A stretch of 16,659 bases of DNA, from positions 1 through 16,659 of the forward strand of contig CAYYZY010000173.1 in the NCBI GenBank assembly GCA_964475955.1, given 5' to 3'. Shown piece by piece: positions 1 to 8,836 of this stretch. Source of the stretch: DATKZH01 sp964475955 (GTDB lineage Bacteria > Planctomycetota > Planctomycetia > Pirellulales > Thermoguttaceae). Numbering within the stretch: position 1 is the first letter of the stretch; each line of letters starts with the position of its first letter. Made by a program: the position numbers and the translations under genes. The notes under the pieces are model-generated. The model was not told where the DNA came from. It worked only from the letters and a program-made list of their open reading frames with translations, and searched no databases.

Positions 1-358
1 CGAAGGAGGAATGGCGAATCTTCGGGAGGTAGCTCGTCGATCAAATGTAGTGAGGCTACGTGGCAGCACGCGGAAGCCGGTCGCGACGCCCGGAGCGTTT
101 GGCGCGTCGGTCGGGCCTGTGCGATGCTCGCAGTTCGGCGCAAACACCGACCCAGACTTCACCAACGACACGCCTTCCGGCGGAAAGCCCGCCCGACCCC
201 GTCGCGACGGGTCGCGGCCTCCGCCGCACGCCTGCGACTGCCTCCGCGCCGAACGGCGGTTTCCGAACGATCGAATTCCGAAAACGCGACGTGAGCGAGC
301 TCGGGCGAGGCTAGGGTGCCCCGAGGCCGTTCACCGAACTGAGCGAGGGGGGAACGCA
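1..358. other. Non-coding leader upstream of the outer-membrane protein gene
   Basis: No convincing gene is seen here. A frame continuous with the downstream gene opens at an ATG at 11 just after an AAGGAGGA string (3-10). Its 116 codons are rich in Arg and Pro with no recognisable domain, and they would bury the downstream signal peptide. I therefore read this as untranslated leader or upstream intergenic DNA. No confident sigma-70 promoter was found. The only clear signal is the GAGGGGGGA ribosome-binding site near 345-353 that serves the ATG at 359. Confidence 0.6.
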
Positions 359-1462
359 ATGCAATACTTCAGGGCGCTGGTTGCAGTAGGGGTGATCGTA
401 TTCATGGCCGTCGGCACGTCGACCTTCGGCGACGTCCCCGCGGGGGACGACTTGCTCCTAACCTCCGGGTACCAGGAAGCGAAGCAGAGCGACGATCTGC
501 TGGTGGCCGGCGGGGGTTGTGACACCGCGGCCGACGGCTGCGAGATGATCTATCACTACTGCGGGCCGCGGTGGACCGTCGGGGCGGGGGCCGTGATCAA
601 GCAGCGGAACAGCATGCCCGAGATGAGGCTCGCTTCGGGCGCCGACGGGGTCACCATGACGTCGAGCGACATCGACGTCGGCTGGGGCTCGGGCCCGTGG
701 CTCGAGCTCACGCGGCACATGGACTGCGGCTGGGATTTCGAGGTCGAATACTTCCGGATCGACAATTTCACCGAAACGGCCGAGGCGCACGACAGCACGC
801 CGCACTCGCCCACCTGGTACTGGGAACAGTTCGTGTTCGACGACCTGTTCGCGAAGTACAGCAACGACCTCCAGAGTCTCGAGCTCAACCTCCGGTGGCC
901 CCTGTGCGCGGACGGCCGGTTCAAGGGAATCGCCGGTCTGCGCTGGACCCAACTGGATGAAGAGCTGTTCACGAAGGTCACGTTGGAAAACTTCCCCTTG
1001 ACCGGTTACACCGCGCGGCAACGTGGAAGGCTTTCGCTGAACAACAATCTCTACGGCTTCCAACTCGGCGCCGAAGGCGTCCTTTGGCAGCCGTACTGCA
1101 ACTTCTTCGTCGAGGGGCTGGTCAAGGCCGCGATCTGCGGCAATCACATGAACTGGGCCCTTCAAACCCACGGTGACTTGGACAATCGCCTGTGGGACGA
1201 CAAGGGCAAGTGCCAGAGCGCCTTCGTGACGGAAATGGCCCTGATGGCCATCTACAAGCCGTGCTGCAACTGGAAGCTGTTTGCCGGGTACGAGGCCTTT
1301 CACCTCAAGGAGGTGGCCACTGCCCACGTGCAGACCAAGTACGACGGCGTCCTCGATCACGCCTTTTACCACGGCGTCGTGCTCGGGCTGGAGATCTCGC
1401 TCGGCAACCGCGGCTGCACGAGTTGCGGCGGAACCGGGTGCGAGTCATGCGGCTGTGAGTGA
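359..1462 (+). CDS. Outer-membrane beta-barrel protein (Lpg1974/BBP7-like) with a Cys-rich tail
   Basis: This is a 367-residue exported protein, probably a porin-like barrel in the outer membrane. The ATG at 359 is preferred over the in-frame ATG at 11. It has a GAGGGGGGA Shine-Dalgarno 5-6 bases upstream and begins a classic signal peptide (MQYFRALVAVGVIVFMAVGT, cleavage probably near residue 24). The mature part alternates aromatic and polar strands, for example WTVGAGAVI, WDFEVEYFRI, LELNLRW, FKGIAGLRWTQ, YGFQLGAEG and HGVVLGLEISLG, as expected for beta strands. About 15 cysteines are present after the signal. The C-terminus does not end on an aromatic strand residue but on a Cys-rich tail, CTSCGGTGCESCGCE. 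The assignment to the Lpg1974/BBP7-like family of planctomycete barrel proteins rests on overall pattern and is moderately secure; the substrate is unknown. The 3' end overlaps the convergent VanZ-like gene by 18 bp. Confidence 0.72.
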   Translation: MQYFRALVAVGVIVFMAVGTSTFGDVPAGDDLLLTSGYQEAKQSDDLLVAGGGCDTAADGCEMIYHYCGPRWTVGAGAVIKQRNSMPEMRLASGADGVTMTSSDIDVGWGSGPWLELTRHMDCGWDFEVEYFRIDNFTETAEAHDSTPHSPTWYWEQFVFDDLFAKYSNDLQSLELNLRWPLCADGRFKGIAGLRWTQLDEELFTKVTLENFPLTGYTARQRGRLSLNNNLYGFQLGAEGVLWQPYCNFFVEGLVKAAICGNHMNWALQTHGDLDNRLWDDKGKCQSAFVTEMALMAIYKPCCNWKLFAGYEAFHLKEVATAHVQTKYDGVLDHAFYHGVVLGLEISLGNRGCTSCGGTGCESCGCE

Positions 1463-2887
1463 CGGCTCGCCCCGGGAGCCGACCAGCCGGCAGGTGACGG
1501 CCATCCCCAACGCCGCGCCGGTCGTGTAGAGGATGACGTCGGTCACGTTGGGGGTGTGGGGCAGCAGGAATAGCTGCGCCATCTCGATCGACGCGCCGAA
1601 CGCCCCCACCGCCACGAGAAGCGCCCCCAGCAGGATTCGGCGGACCGGCCGCGGCACCGATAGGGGGGCCGCGGCCAGGGCCAGAAGTGCCCCGAGCGGC
1701 GCGAAGAAGAGGACCTTCTTCAGCACGTCGAGGACGGCGTCGAGGTGCGACCCGCGGGCCAGCCCGGCAAACGGGATCCCCACAAACCCCTCGTACCGCG
1801 CCTTGATTTCCTCCAGGTCGCGGGTGACCTCGAACGGCACGCACAGCAGCGCGGCGATCGCCAGCGCGTAGGCGCCGGCCGCTACGAACCGCAGCCAGGC
1901 TCGCCGCGCCGAGCTGCGCATCTCGGGCGGCGTCTCCTCGTTGGGAGTCCCGCGGTGCCACCGGCGCGCGAGCCATGCCCCCGCCACCACGCCCAGCGTC
2001 CCCGTGATCAGGTCCGCGGTTGAGGTGGGGCAACGGGAAACGAACAACTGGCCCAGCTCGACGGCCGCCACGGCCATCGCGCCGAGGAGGGCACTCGTCC
2101 ACAGCGAACGCACCGGGCGGCCCGCACGAACCAGCCAGGTCGCCGCCAGCACGCCGACCGGGACGAAGGTCGCCGCGTTGAACAGCGCCGCGTAGAGGTG
2201 CGTGCCGCCCGCGAAGCCGTGGGACCACGGCACGAGTTCGATCCGGCCCTCCCGGTACTTGTGGACCAGGTCGGTGACGCTGATGGTCAGGTCGAGCGGT
2301 TGAAGGCGGTAGATGACCAGTCCGGAAAAGTACGCCCAGAGGAGCCAGCCGATGTAGCCCCGCGGCGCGGCCCGCTCGGCCGGGGACTGCACCCAATCGT
2401 TGAGCGTCTGCCCGATCATCAGCCACAAGCCCATCCCCAACCCGTTTCCGGCTGCTTGGGCCACGACGTCGCGCCAGGAGACCACGCGCGGCGGGAACCA
2501 CAACTGGCTGAACTCGAGGGCGGCGCTCAGCGCCAGCGCCGCCAGGGCGACCAGCGGGAGGAACAACGCGGTCCGCGCGGCGGATCGGCGACCCGCCACC
2601 AGCGCCCCGAGCCAGCAATAGCCGATGGGGACGAACAGCAGGACGTTCGCGGCCAGGTCGGCCCGGCCGCCCGTTGCCAGTGACGGGTAGGGAAGCTGGC
2701 GCACACGATCGAGCGCCTCGTGAAGCGAGAGCGGCCTGTAGTCGAAAGGAACCAGCGAGCCGTAGACCGCGATCGCCGCAACGCCCAGCCCGACGAACAG
2801 GTAGATACGCCGGCAAGGGGACCGCGCGTCTGGCACGTGGCCGTCAGGCACTTCGCCCCCATCAGAGACCGGACTCGGTCGCGCCAT
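1445..2887 (-). CDS. Membrane protein with three tandem VanZ-like modules
   Basis: This is a polytopic inner-membrane protein of 480 residues from the ATG at 2887. VanZ-family proteins are small four-helix membrane proteins named for teicoplanin resistance; their biochemical activity is not established. Here the VanZ signature occurs three times: residues about 30-160 (ANVLLFVPIG, then EFSQLW, then WRDVVAQAAGN), 180-310 (FNAATFVPVG, then ELGQLF, then TADLITGTLG) and 335-470 (KKVLFFAPLG, then EMAQLF, then VTDVILYTTGAALG). Each repeat keeps the Glu-x-x-Gln and a downstream Asp (E125/Q128/D140, E278/Q281/D292, E435/Q438/D450, approximate). A longer frame upstream to 3277 exists, but the ATG at 2887 fits the membrane protein best; its ribosome-binding site (GGGA) is weak. 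A TATAAT promoter lies about 114 bp upstream of the ATG. No glycopeptide-resistance genes are nearby. Confidence 0.82.
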   Translation of the reverse strand: MARPSPVSDGGEVPDGHVPDARSPCRRIYLFVGLGVAAIAVYGSLVPFDYRPLSLHEALDRVRQLPYPSLATGGRADLAANVLLFVPIGYCWLGALVAGRRSAARTALFLPLVALAALALSAALEFSQLWFPPRVVSWRDVVAQAAGNGLGMGLWLMIGQTLNDWVQSPAERAAPRGYIGWLLWAYFSGLVIYRLQPLDLTISVTDLVHKYREGRIELVPWSHGFAGGTHLYAALFNAATFVPVGVLAATWLVRAGRPVRSLWTSALLGAMAVAAVELGQLFVSRCPTSTADLITGTLGVVAGAWLARRWHRGTPNEETPPEMRSSARRAWLRFVAAGAYALAIAALLCVPFEVTRDLEEIKARYEGFVGIPFAGLARGSHLDAVLDVLKKVLFFAPLGALLALAAAPLSVPRPVRRILLGALLVAVGAFGASIEMAQLFLLPHTPNVTDVILYTTGAALGMAVTCRLVGSRGEPSLTAA

Positions 2888-3008
2888 CACGTTTCCCGTC
2901 GGAAGACCTTCACCGCGAATCGGCCCTCGGCCGCCGCTTCTTTCCCTGTCCCGCAGGGCGACCGCCAGCGCGACCGTGCAAACCGCGCCTTCGAGGGTGC
3001 CTCCGTCA

Positions 3009-3017
3009 ATTATAGCA
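3009..3017 (-). promoter_or_regulatory. Extended -10 promoter of the VanZ-like gene
   Basis: On the minus strand the sequence reads TGCTATAATTGACG, a perfect TATAAT (3009-3014) with the TGn extension. The transcript would start near 3002, leaving a leader of about 115 nt before the ATG at 2887. No good -35 is present (GACTCG at 17 bp spacing), which is tolerable for an extended -10 promoter. Confidence 0.55.
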
Positions 3018-3099
3018 GGTCGGCGCGCCGTCGAGTCGGTCGGTCTTCGCTGCCGGCTGCCGGATCGCCGAGGGTGATCTATGTTTGTACGTGATCTTG

Positions 3100-3113
3100 T
3101 TTGCGGTCGCAAA
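3100..3113. promoter_or_regulatory. Operator-like palindrome between divergent genes
   Basis: TTTGCGGTCGCAAA has 6-bp arms around a 2-bp centre. It lies between the VanZ-like gene promoter (leftward) and the HDOD gene (rightward). The position would suit a transcription-factor site, but a single copy of a short palindrome is weak evidence. Confidence 0.25.
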
Positions 3114-3237
3114 ACGCCGCCGGCCGCCTGTACGGATTGTAGCGAATAGGCTCCCCCAAGGCTCCGTCTCGAATCAACAAGCGGTCCTTCGGAAACGTAG
3201 GTCGCCGGGGCGCGTTTCGGGAGACCATGAGGCCACG

Positions 3238-4140
3238 ATGAGCACGCTGACAGCCAATCGCCCGCGTCCCGCGGCACGAGCCGAGCAGTCGACCGAAGTC
3301 CTGGTCGATCGGCTGTTCGCGCGGATCAGCGAGGTCTCGTCGATCCCCGACGTCGCCCTGGGCATCATCCGCCTGGCCAACGACCCGGCCAGCGAAGCGG
3401 AAGATCTCCTCCAGGCGATCCAGCAAGACGCGGCGCTGGCGCTGCGCATCATGCGTACGGTCAACTCCTCGTTTTACGGGCTCCCCAGGCAGGTAGCCGA
3501 CCTGAAGCGGGCGATCACGCTGTTGGGCTTCAAGGAGATCCGCAACCTGGTCTTGAGTGCCTACGTTGCCGATCTCTTCCGCGCCCGCGGCGGCCACGGC
3601 ACCTACACGCGCCGCGGCCTGTGGAACCACCTGGTGGGCGTGGGGGCGGTGGCGCGGCTCATCGCCCGGGCGTGCGCGCAGGTCCCGCCGCAGGAAGCCT
3701 ACCTGGCGGGCCTTCTGCACGACGTCGGCCTGATCCTGCTCGACCAGTACCTTCACCGGCCATTCTGCCAGGTGGTCGACGCGCTTCGCGGCGACAGGCC
3801 CATCTGCGAGGTGGAACGGGAGATCCTGGGGTTCGACCACGCCGTGCTCGGCGAGTACGTGGCCGCCCGATGGCAACTGCCCGAACCGCTCACCACGGCC
3901 ATCCGCTACCATCACGAGGCGGACCGCTACGACGGGCCGCAGGCCGCGATCGTCCACGTGGTCGCGTTGGCCAACACGCTCTCGCACCGCAAAGGGCGCA
4001 CGTCGCTGGGCGTGCGCGACGCCGACCTCCCGTCGCCGCAAACCTTCGCGGCGCTTGAGCTTCGGGAACAGGAGGTCGCGGAGATCTGGGAACGGGTCGA
4101 CGAGGTGCTCCAGGCCGCCGACGCCATGGCGGGCCTGTGA
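3238..4140 (+). CDS. HDOD-domain signalling protein
   Basis: This is a 300-residue cytoplasmic protein whose HDOD domain (a non-canonical HD-GYP relative) occupies residues about 25-245. The signature region runs through IPDVALGIIRLANDP, QQDAALALRIMRTVNSSFYG and ITLLGFKEIRNLVL. It then reaches WNHLVGVG (H131), AGLLHDVG (H161-D162), FDHAVLGEYVAARW (H201) and IRYHHEAD (H225-H226). HDOD proteins act in signalling, chemotaxis or stress regulation and are usually thought to lack phosphodiesterase activity, although this one keeps the HD pair. The ATG at 3238 is chosen because the domain begins soon after it, GAGG lies six bases upstream, and the frame above it (from 3085) is unconserved-looking Arg-rich sequence. 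No output domain follows, so it probably works as a stand-alone regulator. Confidence 0.88.
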   Translation: MSTLTANRPRPAARAEQSTEVLVDRLFARISEVSSIPDVALGIIRLANDPASEAEDLLQAIQQDAALALRIMRTVNSSFYGLPRQVADLKRAITLLGFKEIRNLVLSAYVADLFRARGGHGTYTRRGLWNHLVGVGAVARLIARACAQVPPQEAYLAGLLHDVGLILLDQYLHRPFCQVVDALRGDRPICEVEREILGFDHAVLGEYVAARWQLPEPLTTAIRYHHEADRYDGPQAAIVHVVALANTLSHRKGRTSLGVRDADLPSPQTFAALELREQEVAEIWERVDEVLQAADAMAGL

Positions 4141-4229
4141 GCCACCTCATCCGCTTGAGCGCGAGCGAAGCCCCGCGATCTCGTCCCCCACCACGGACCA
4201 TCCCCCATATACGCCCTTGCCTGGCCCGA

Positions 4230-4235
4230 TACAAT
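4230..4235 (+). promoter_or_regulatory. Possible -10 element (TACAAT) for the small gene at 4340
   Basis: TACAAT matches five of six bases of the sigma-70 -10 box and would start a transcript near 4242, about 100 nt ahead of the ATG at 4340. The -35 position (ATATAC) is poor. The 4141-4339 gap otherwise holds nothing recognisable, so the small gene may instead be read through from the HDOD gene. Confidence 0.3.
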
Positions 4236-4339
4236 GGATTGCAAGGCCGATGATTGCGTTGGGGACCACCTGAGGCTCGTCGTACGCGACGCCGGCGCAA
4301 GCGGCCGAGCGGGGCGCAAACGCTTCGGAGGTTCGCCGG

Positions 4340-4561
4340 ATGCCTCCTTCCGATGATGAACTCGCCTGGTGGTTTCACCAGCGCGGCTGGACGCTGGGCG
4401 AGGTCGGGTTCGTGGAAGCCGACGGCCGGACCAACTGGGTGGTCACTGCCCGACGGGGGGGCGATACCATCCTCGGCAAGGCCCATTCCAAGGAGGAAGC
4501 CTGGGCCCAGGCGGTCCGGCAGGCCGCCGAAGCCGACGAGGCAACGGACGGCGAAGGCTGA
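4340..4561 (+). CDS. Small acidic protein of unknown function (73 residues)
   Basis: I do not recognise this protein by name. It is a soluble 73-residue protein with an N-terminal acidic and aromatic stretch (DDELAWWFHQRGW). A central strand-like part follows (NWVVTARRGGDTILGKA), then a C-terminal helix rich in Ala and Glu (SKEEAWAQAVRQAAEADEA). It is judged real because of a strong GGAGG at 4327-4331 placed 8 bases before the ATG, a balanced amino-acid composition unlike the neighbouring shadow frames, and a hairpin-plus-T-run terminator just downstream. It lies 199 bp after the HDOD gene on the same strand. There is no signal peptide or membrane segment. Confidence 0.7.
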   Translation: MPPSDDELAWWFHQRGWTLGEVGFVEADGRTNWVVTARRGGDTILGKAHSKEEAWAQAVRQAAEADEATDGEG

Positions 4562-4594
4562 ATCACCGTGCGCGATCCCGCAGCCGAAGCGTGG

Positions 4595-4616
4595 GGAACG
4601 GCCTCTGCGCCGTTCC
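4595..4616. other. 8-bp stem-loop in the convergent gap
   Basis: GGAACGGC and GCCGTTCC pair perfectly around a 6-base loop. The element sits between the small gene (+) and the sigma-factor gene (-), 18 bp ahead of a second hairpin. It has no T-run on either side, so by itself it is only a structural element. Confidence 0.4.
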
Positions 4617-4634
4617 GGAAACTCCCCGAAGGCG

Positions 4635-4657
4635 GAACGCCGCGGCGGGCGTTCTTT
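4635..4657 (+). terminator. Rho-independent terminator after the small gene
   Basis: GAACGCC (4635-4641) pairs with GGCGTTC (4648-4654) across a GC-rich 6-base loop, followed immediately by TTT (4655-4657). The T-run is short but lies on the right side for rightward transcription from 4340-4561. On the opposite strand, AAAG precedes the stem and no T-run follows it, so it is less suited to end the sigma-factor transcript. Confidence 0.5.
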
Positions 4658-4687
4658 ACAGGTCGTTCGAGCGAATCGCCCGGTGAT

Positions 4688-6373
<1,686 letters not shown>

Positions 6374-6686
6374 GGGACATCAAGGTGGGCCAATCGTGGG
6401 TCAAGTCACCGATGAGGAACGCACATGGGATGCCAAAGATGGCGAAGCTAGGCTGGCTGAACGTAACCTGGCAATTCTCCGCAACTTAGGGAATGGAGAC
6501 GGGAGGCGCGGCGAACGCTCCGGCCGCGGAGTGTTGCCGTGGTGCATCAGGGCAAGGTTGGTGATGTGGCCTTCGGGAATCAGCGGTGCGGGCAAAGCAG
6601 GTTTTCCGCTCGGGTGCTTGCCAGGCTGTCGCTCTCTTCGTAATCCCTACATCCGACCAAGGCCGCTCATTCTGCGCGCATTCTTC

Positions 6687-6714
6687 ACGATACCAGAATG
6701 CAGGGACGTGTCAA
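6687..6714 (-). promoter_or_regulatory. Sigma-70-type promoter of the sigma-factor gene
   Basis: On the minus strand a perfect -35 TTGACA (6709-6714) is followed by a 16-bp spacer and TATCGT (6687-6692, four of six bases), preceded by TGG as in an extended -10. Transcription would start near 6680, leaving a leader of about 305-330 nt. This is the best -35/-10 pair found in the window. Confidence 0.55.
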
Positions 6715-6780
6715 CAGAGGGGGATGGGGAAAAACAGAAAAATTGGAACGCCTGTCCTGACCCCCGCCAACCGAAAGGAT

Positions 6781-6800
6781 TCCACCCGTAAGAGGGTGGA
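6781..6800 (-). terminator. Hairpin downstream of the cyclase-repeat gene
   Basis: TCCACCC and GGGTGGA pair perfectly around a 6-base loop, about 70 bp after the stop of the 6869-8530 gene. Only a weak T-run (ATCCTTTC) follows in the leftward direction, so this is a tentative terminator. Confidence 0.35.
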
Positions 6801-6868
6801 GGGCAGCCTCGGGGGGACCGACGTGGATGCGCGGTCGCCAACGGGATTCGGCGAATCGGGCGGGCGCG

Positions 6869-8530
6869 TCAGTCGCCGAAAGCCTGCTGCTTGTAGAGTG
6901 GCATGTGGCGGTAGTAGACCTCGAGGGTCATGATCGCCATGGCCGTGTGGTAGAGCCGGCCGCCGACCTGGCCATGCTTCTCACGCTGGAAGTACCAGCT
7001 ACCCGCTTCGTGCCCGCGGTTCGACTGCGCTCGCACCAGGTAGTCGCGCATCTGCGGGTTCCACGCCTCCCACTCCTCGCCCCCCCAGTGGCGCAGGACC
7101 TGGGTGGCGTAATAGTTGTAGTAGACGTTCTCTTCCGAGGGGCCCCACTCGCCCAGGTACCGCACCCCGAACCGCAACCCCGGCTTGCTCCGCCGCCAGC
7201 CGGTGTACATGCGGCACAAGAGCCCGATCGCCGTAGTAGTTTTTCGGGGTCTGGGGTCCATGTAGCCGTACTTGGCCCCGTATTCGGAGGAGACGCTGTC
7301 GAGGAACTTCTCGGCCAGAGCGATGCTCCCCGGCGGCACGCGGAGATAGGCCATCTGGCCGCTCTTCAGCGCCATCAACTGCCAGCCGGTCACGGTGGTG
7401 TCGCCCGGGGCCCCCCGCGCGTAACGCCAGCCGCCGCCCGGCCGGTGCTGGGCGTACACGATGTAGTCGAGGGCCCCCTGGGCGGGGGCCTTGAGCCCAG
7501 GGTCGTCGGTCATGGCGTACGCCTCGGAGAGGACGATGCCCGTCAGGCCCTGAGCGTACATCGTCCCCTCCTGGAAGTCGAGCCCGTGCTGCGTGACCAG
7601 CCCGCGGCTCACCAGGTAGTAGAGCCCCTTGCGGACCGTCTCCTGGTGTTCGCCGTCGCGGTGCGTGTAGCCGGCCCCGAGGAAGGGGGCCAGCGCCATC
7701 GCGGTGGCGGCGGTGGTGCTGTTCTCGCTGCCGGGATTGCGGCAGAACCCGCTCCGCCGCCCCTTGTTGTGGTTGAAGTGCCAGCTCCCGTTCGGCCGCT
7801 GGTAGGCGGCCAGCCAGCGAAGGCCCCGCTCGACGGCCGCTTCGCTCTCAGGCGTGCCGCCGGCATCGCGGGCGAGTCGCTCGCGGGCCTGGCGACTGCG
7901 ACCGCCGAGACCGCCACCAGTGGGCGCGTCGGACGCGGGCGACGAGTCGGTCGATCGCCGCAACCCCGGCCCCCAGCCCGATCCCAGAAGTCCCCCCGGG
8001 CCGAACTGGTCGTTGGTGCTCAGGTCGACCTCGGAGAGACTCGGCGGTTCCAGCTTGACGACATTGTCCAGCGTGGGATCGGAGTCCGGCGGCTCGACGG
8101 GCAATTCCAACTCCTCGTTTTCGCGCGAAGACGGTTGCGAGACCGAGGCGATCAGGCTGGGCCCTTCCGACCCGGACGGGCGGCCGATCACGATCAGGCC
8201 GAGCACGAGCAGCACCGAGGCGTGCAGCACGCAGCTCAACAGGCAACTGGTCAGCTCCCGGCGGAGCAGCCATTCCCACCACGCGAACGGTTCTCGGGCG
8301 GCCCCTTCGAGATCGAGATCGGGCGGAGCGATCGCTTCGGCCGGCGCAAGTTTCGGGGGCGCGACCGGCGCCAGGGGCATGACCGGCTGCGATTGGCCGG
8401 GCGGTCCGTGCGACGACCCGGAGTCGCCGGGCCGCTCGTCAGGGTCGGGCTCAGGCGGCCTCCCCGGCGACGAGGCTGGGCCGTCGGCCCGTTCCGGGGC
8501 GTCCACCGGTGCAGTCGATCGCTCAACCAC
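6869..8530 (-). CDS. Membrane-anchored protein with squalene-cyclase/prenyltransferase-like repeats
   Basis: This 553-residue protein has three parts. The first is a Pro/Asp-rich N-terminus (residues 1-80). The second is a single membrane helix at about 93-116 (TSCLLSCVLHASVLLVLGLI) with a disordered linker to about 225. The third is an alpha-alpha toroid-type domain with squalene-cyclase-like repeats: GLRWLAAYQRPNGSW (about 236-250), ALDYIVYAQHRPGGGWRYA with DTTVTGWQLMALKSG (about 353-391), and YYNYYATQVLRHWGG (about 470-484). The SHC-type catalytic DxDD is not seen, so it should not be called a squalene or hopene cyclase. Such proteins are common in planctomycetes and have no known reaction. 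The start is GTG 8530, with AGAGGGGG five bases upstream and the TATAAT promoter about 70 bp upstream. The topology puts the toroid outside the cytoplasm if the N-terminus is inside. Confidence 0.83.
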   Translation of the reverse strand: MVERSTAPVDAPERADGPASSPGRPPEPDPDERPGDSGSSHGPPGQSQPVMPLAPVAPPKLAPAEAIAPPDLDLEGAAREPFAWWEWLLRRELTSCLLSCVLHASVLLVLGLIVIGRPSGSEGPSLIASVSQPSSRENEELELPVEPPDSDPTLDNVVKLEPPSLSEVDLSTNDQFGPGGLLGSGWGPGLRRSTDSSPASDAPTGGGLGGRSRQARERLARDAGGTPESEAAVERGLRWLAAYQRPNGSWHFNHNKGRRSGFCRNPGSENSTTAATAMALAPFLGAGYTHRDGEHQETVRKGLYYLVSRGLVTQHGLDFQEGTMYAQGLTGIVLSEAYAMTDDPGLKAPAQGALDYIVYAQHRPGGGWRYARGAPGDTTVTGWQLMALKSGQMAYLRVPPGSIALAEKFLDSVSSEYGAKYGYMDPRPRKTTTAIGLLCRMYTGWRRSKPGLRFGVRYLGEWGPSEENVYYNYYATQVLRHWGGEEWEAWNPQMRDYLVRAQSNRGHEAGSWYFQREKHGQVGGRLYHTAMAIMTLEVYYRHMPLYKQQAFGD

Positions 8531-8597
8531 GACGGCCCCCTCTGGCCGACTCGGGGGTCAATTGGCGTAATCTAAGAAACAGAAGAAACTTATACCA

Positions 8598-8625
8598 ATT
8601 ATAACCCGCGGAACGGCACGGTAAA
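8598..8625 (-). promoter_or_regulatory. Promoter of the cyclase-repeat gene
   Basis: On the minus strand TATAAT (8598-8603) lies 16 bp after TTTACC (8620-8625), which matches TTGACA at four of six bases. The transcript would start near 8590, about 60 nt ahead of the GTG at 8530. Confidence 0.6.
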
Positions 8626-8683
8626 GAAAGGCGACCCCCCTTCCCGCAAGTGGAATGAACCACCCTCCCGTGAGGGGGTCTTG

Positions 8684-8811
8684 GAATGCGAGGACTTGTC
8701 ACCGCTTGTCTGAGGCAGCCAGTTGACACGGCCGGGCAAGTTCCTCGGAACTCCGCAGACGCAGGCCGACGGCGCAGACCCGAAGAAAGGCGGCGACGAG
8801 TCGCCGCACTC
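8684..8811. repeat. Pair of REP-like palindromic units in inverted orientation
   Basis: A 29-base unit at 8684-8712 (+) matches a unit at 8783-8811 read on the minus strand at 21 of 29 positions; both follow the pattern GAxTGCGxxGACTxGTCxCC. The right unit forms an intact stem-loop; the left unit has two mispairs in its stem. About 70 bp lies between them. This arrangement resembles paired REP/BIME or small MITE-type elements. Whether it is dispersed in the genome cannot be seen from one window. Confidence 0.45.
8782..8807 (-). terminator. Rho-independent terminator of the Bax-inhibitor-1 gene
   Basis: On the minus strand GCGGCGA (8801-8807) pairs with TCGCCGC (8790-8796) around a CTCG tetraloop and is followed by CTTTCTTC. 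It lies 30 bp after the stop codon at 8837. The same hairpin is the right half of the inverted repeat pair, so a repeat unit may have been recruited as terminator. Confidence 0.6.
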
Positions 8812-8836
8812 CACAGGGAACCCCCGGCTTGCGCGC

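Larger units (their letters stand above)
6374..6868. other. Intergenic region of 495 bp upstream of the sigma-factor gene
   Basis: No gene is supported here. Short frames on both strands have unnatural composition. The region holds the sigma-factor promoter (6687-6714, minus strand), a roughly 300-nt leader between it and the TTG start, a T-rich segment with a possibly dispersed motif (6721-6765) and a hairpin (6781-6800) downstream of the cyclase-repeat gene. Confidence 0.5.

Noticed and set aside
11..358. N-terminal extension of the outer-membrane protein from an ATG at 11 preceded by AAGGAGGA
   Set aside because: The extension is Arg/Pro-rich without family resemblance, the ribosome-binding site is too close to the ATG, and it would bury a clear signal peptide that has its own well-placed Shine-Dalgarno at 359.
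1305..2816. Open frame of 503 codons on the minus strand
   Set aside because: It is the alternative frame of the triple-VanZ gene; it is Arg/Gly/Ala-rich and has no membrane segments.
6827..8575. Long open frame of 582 codons on the plus strand
   Set aside because: It is antisense to the cyclase-repeat gene and shows the Arg/Val/Pro-rich composition of a shadow frame.
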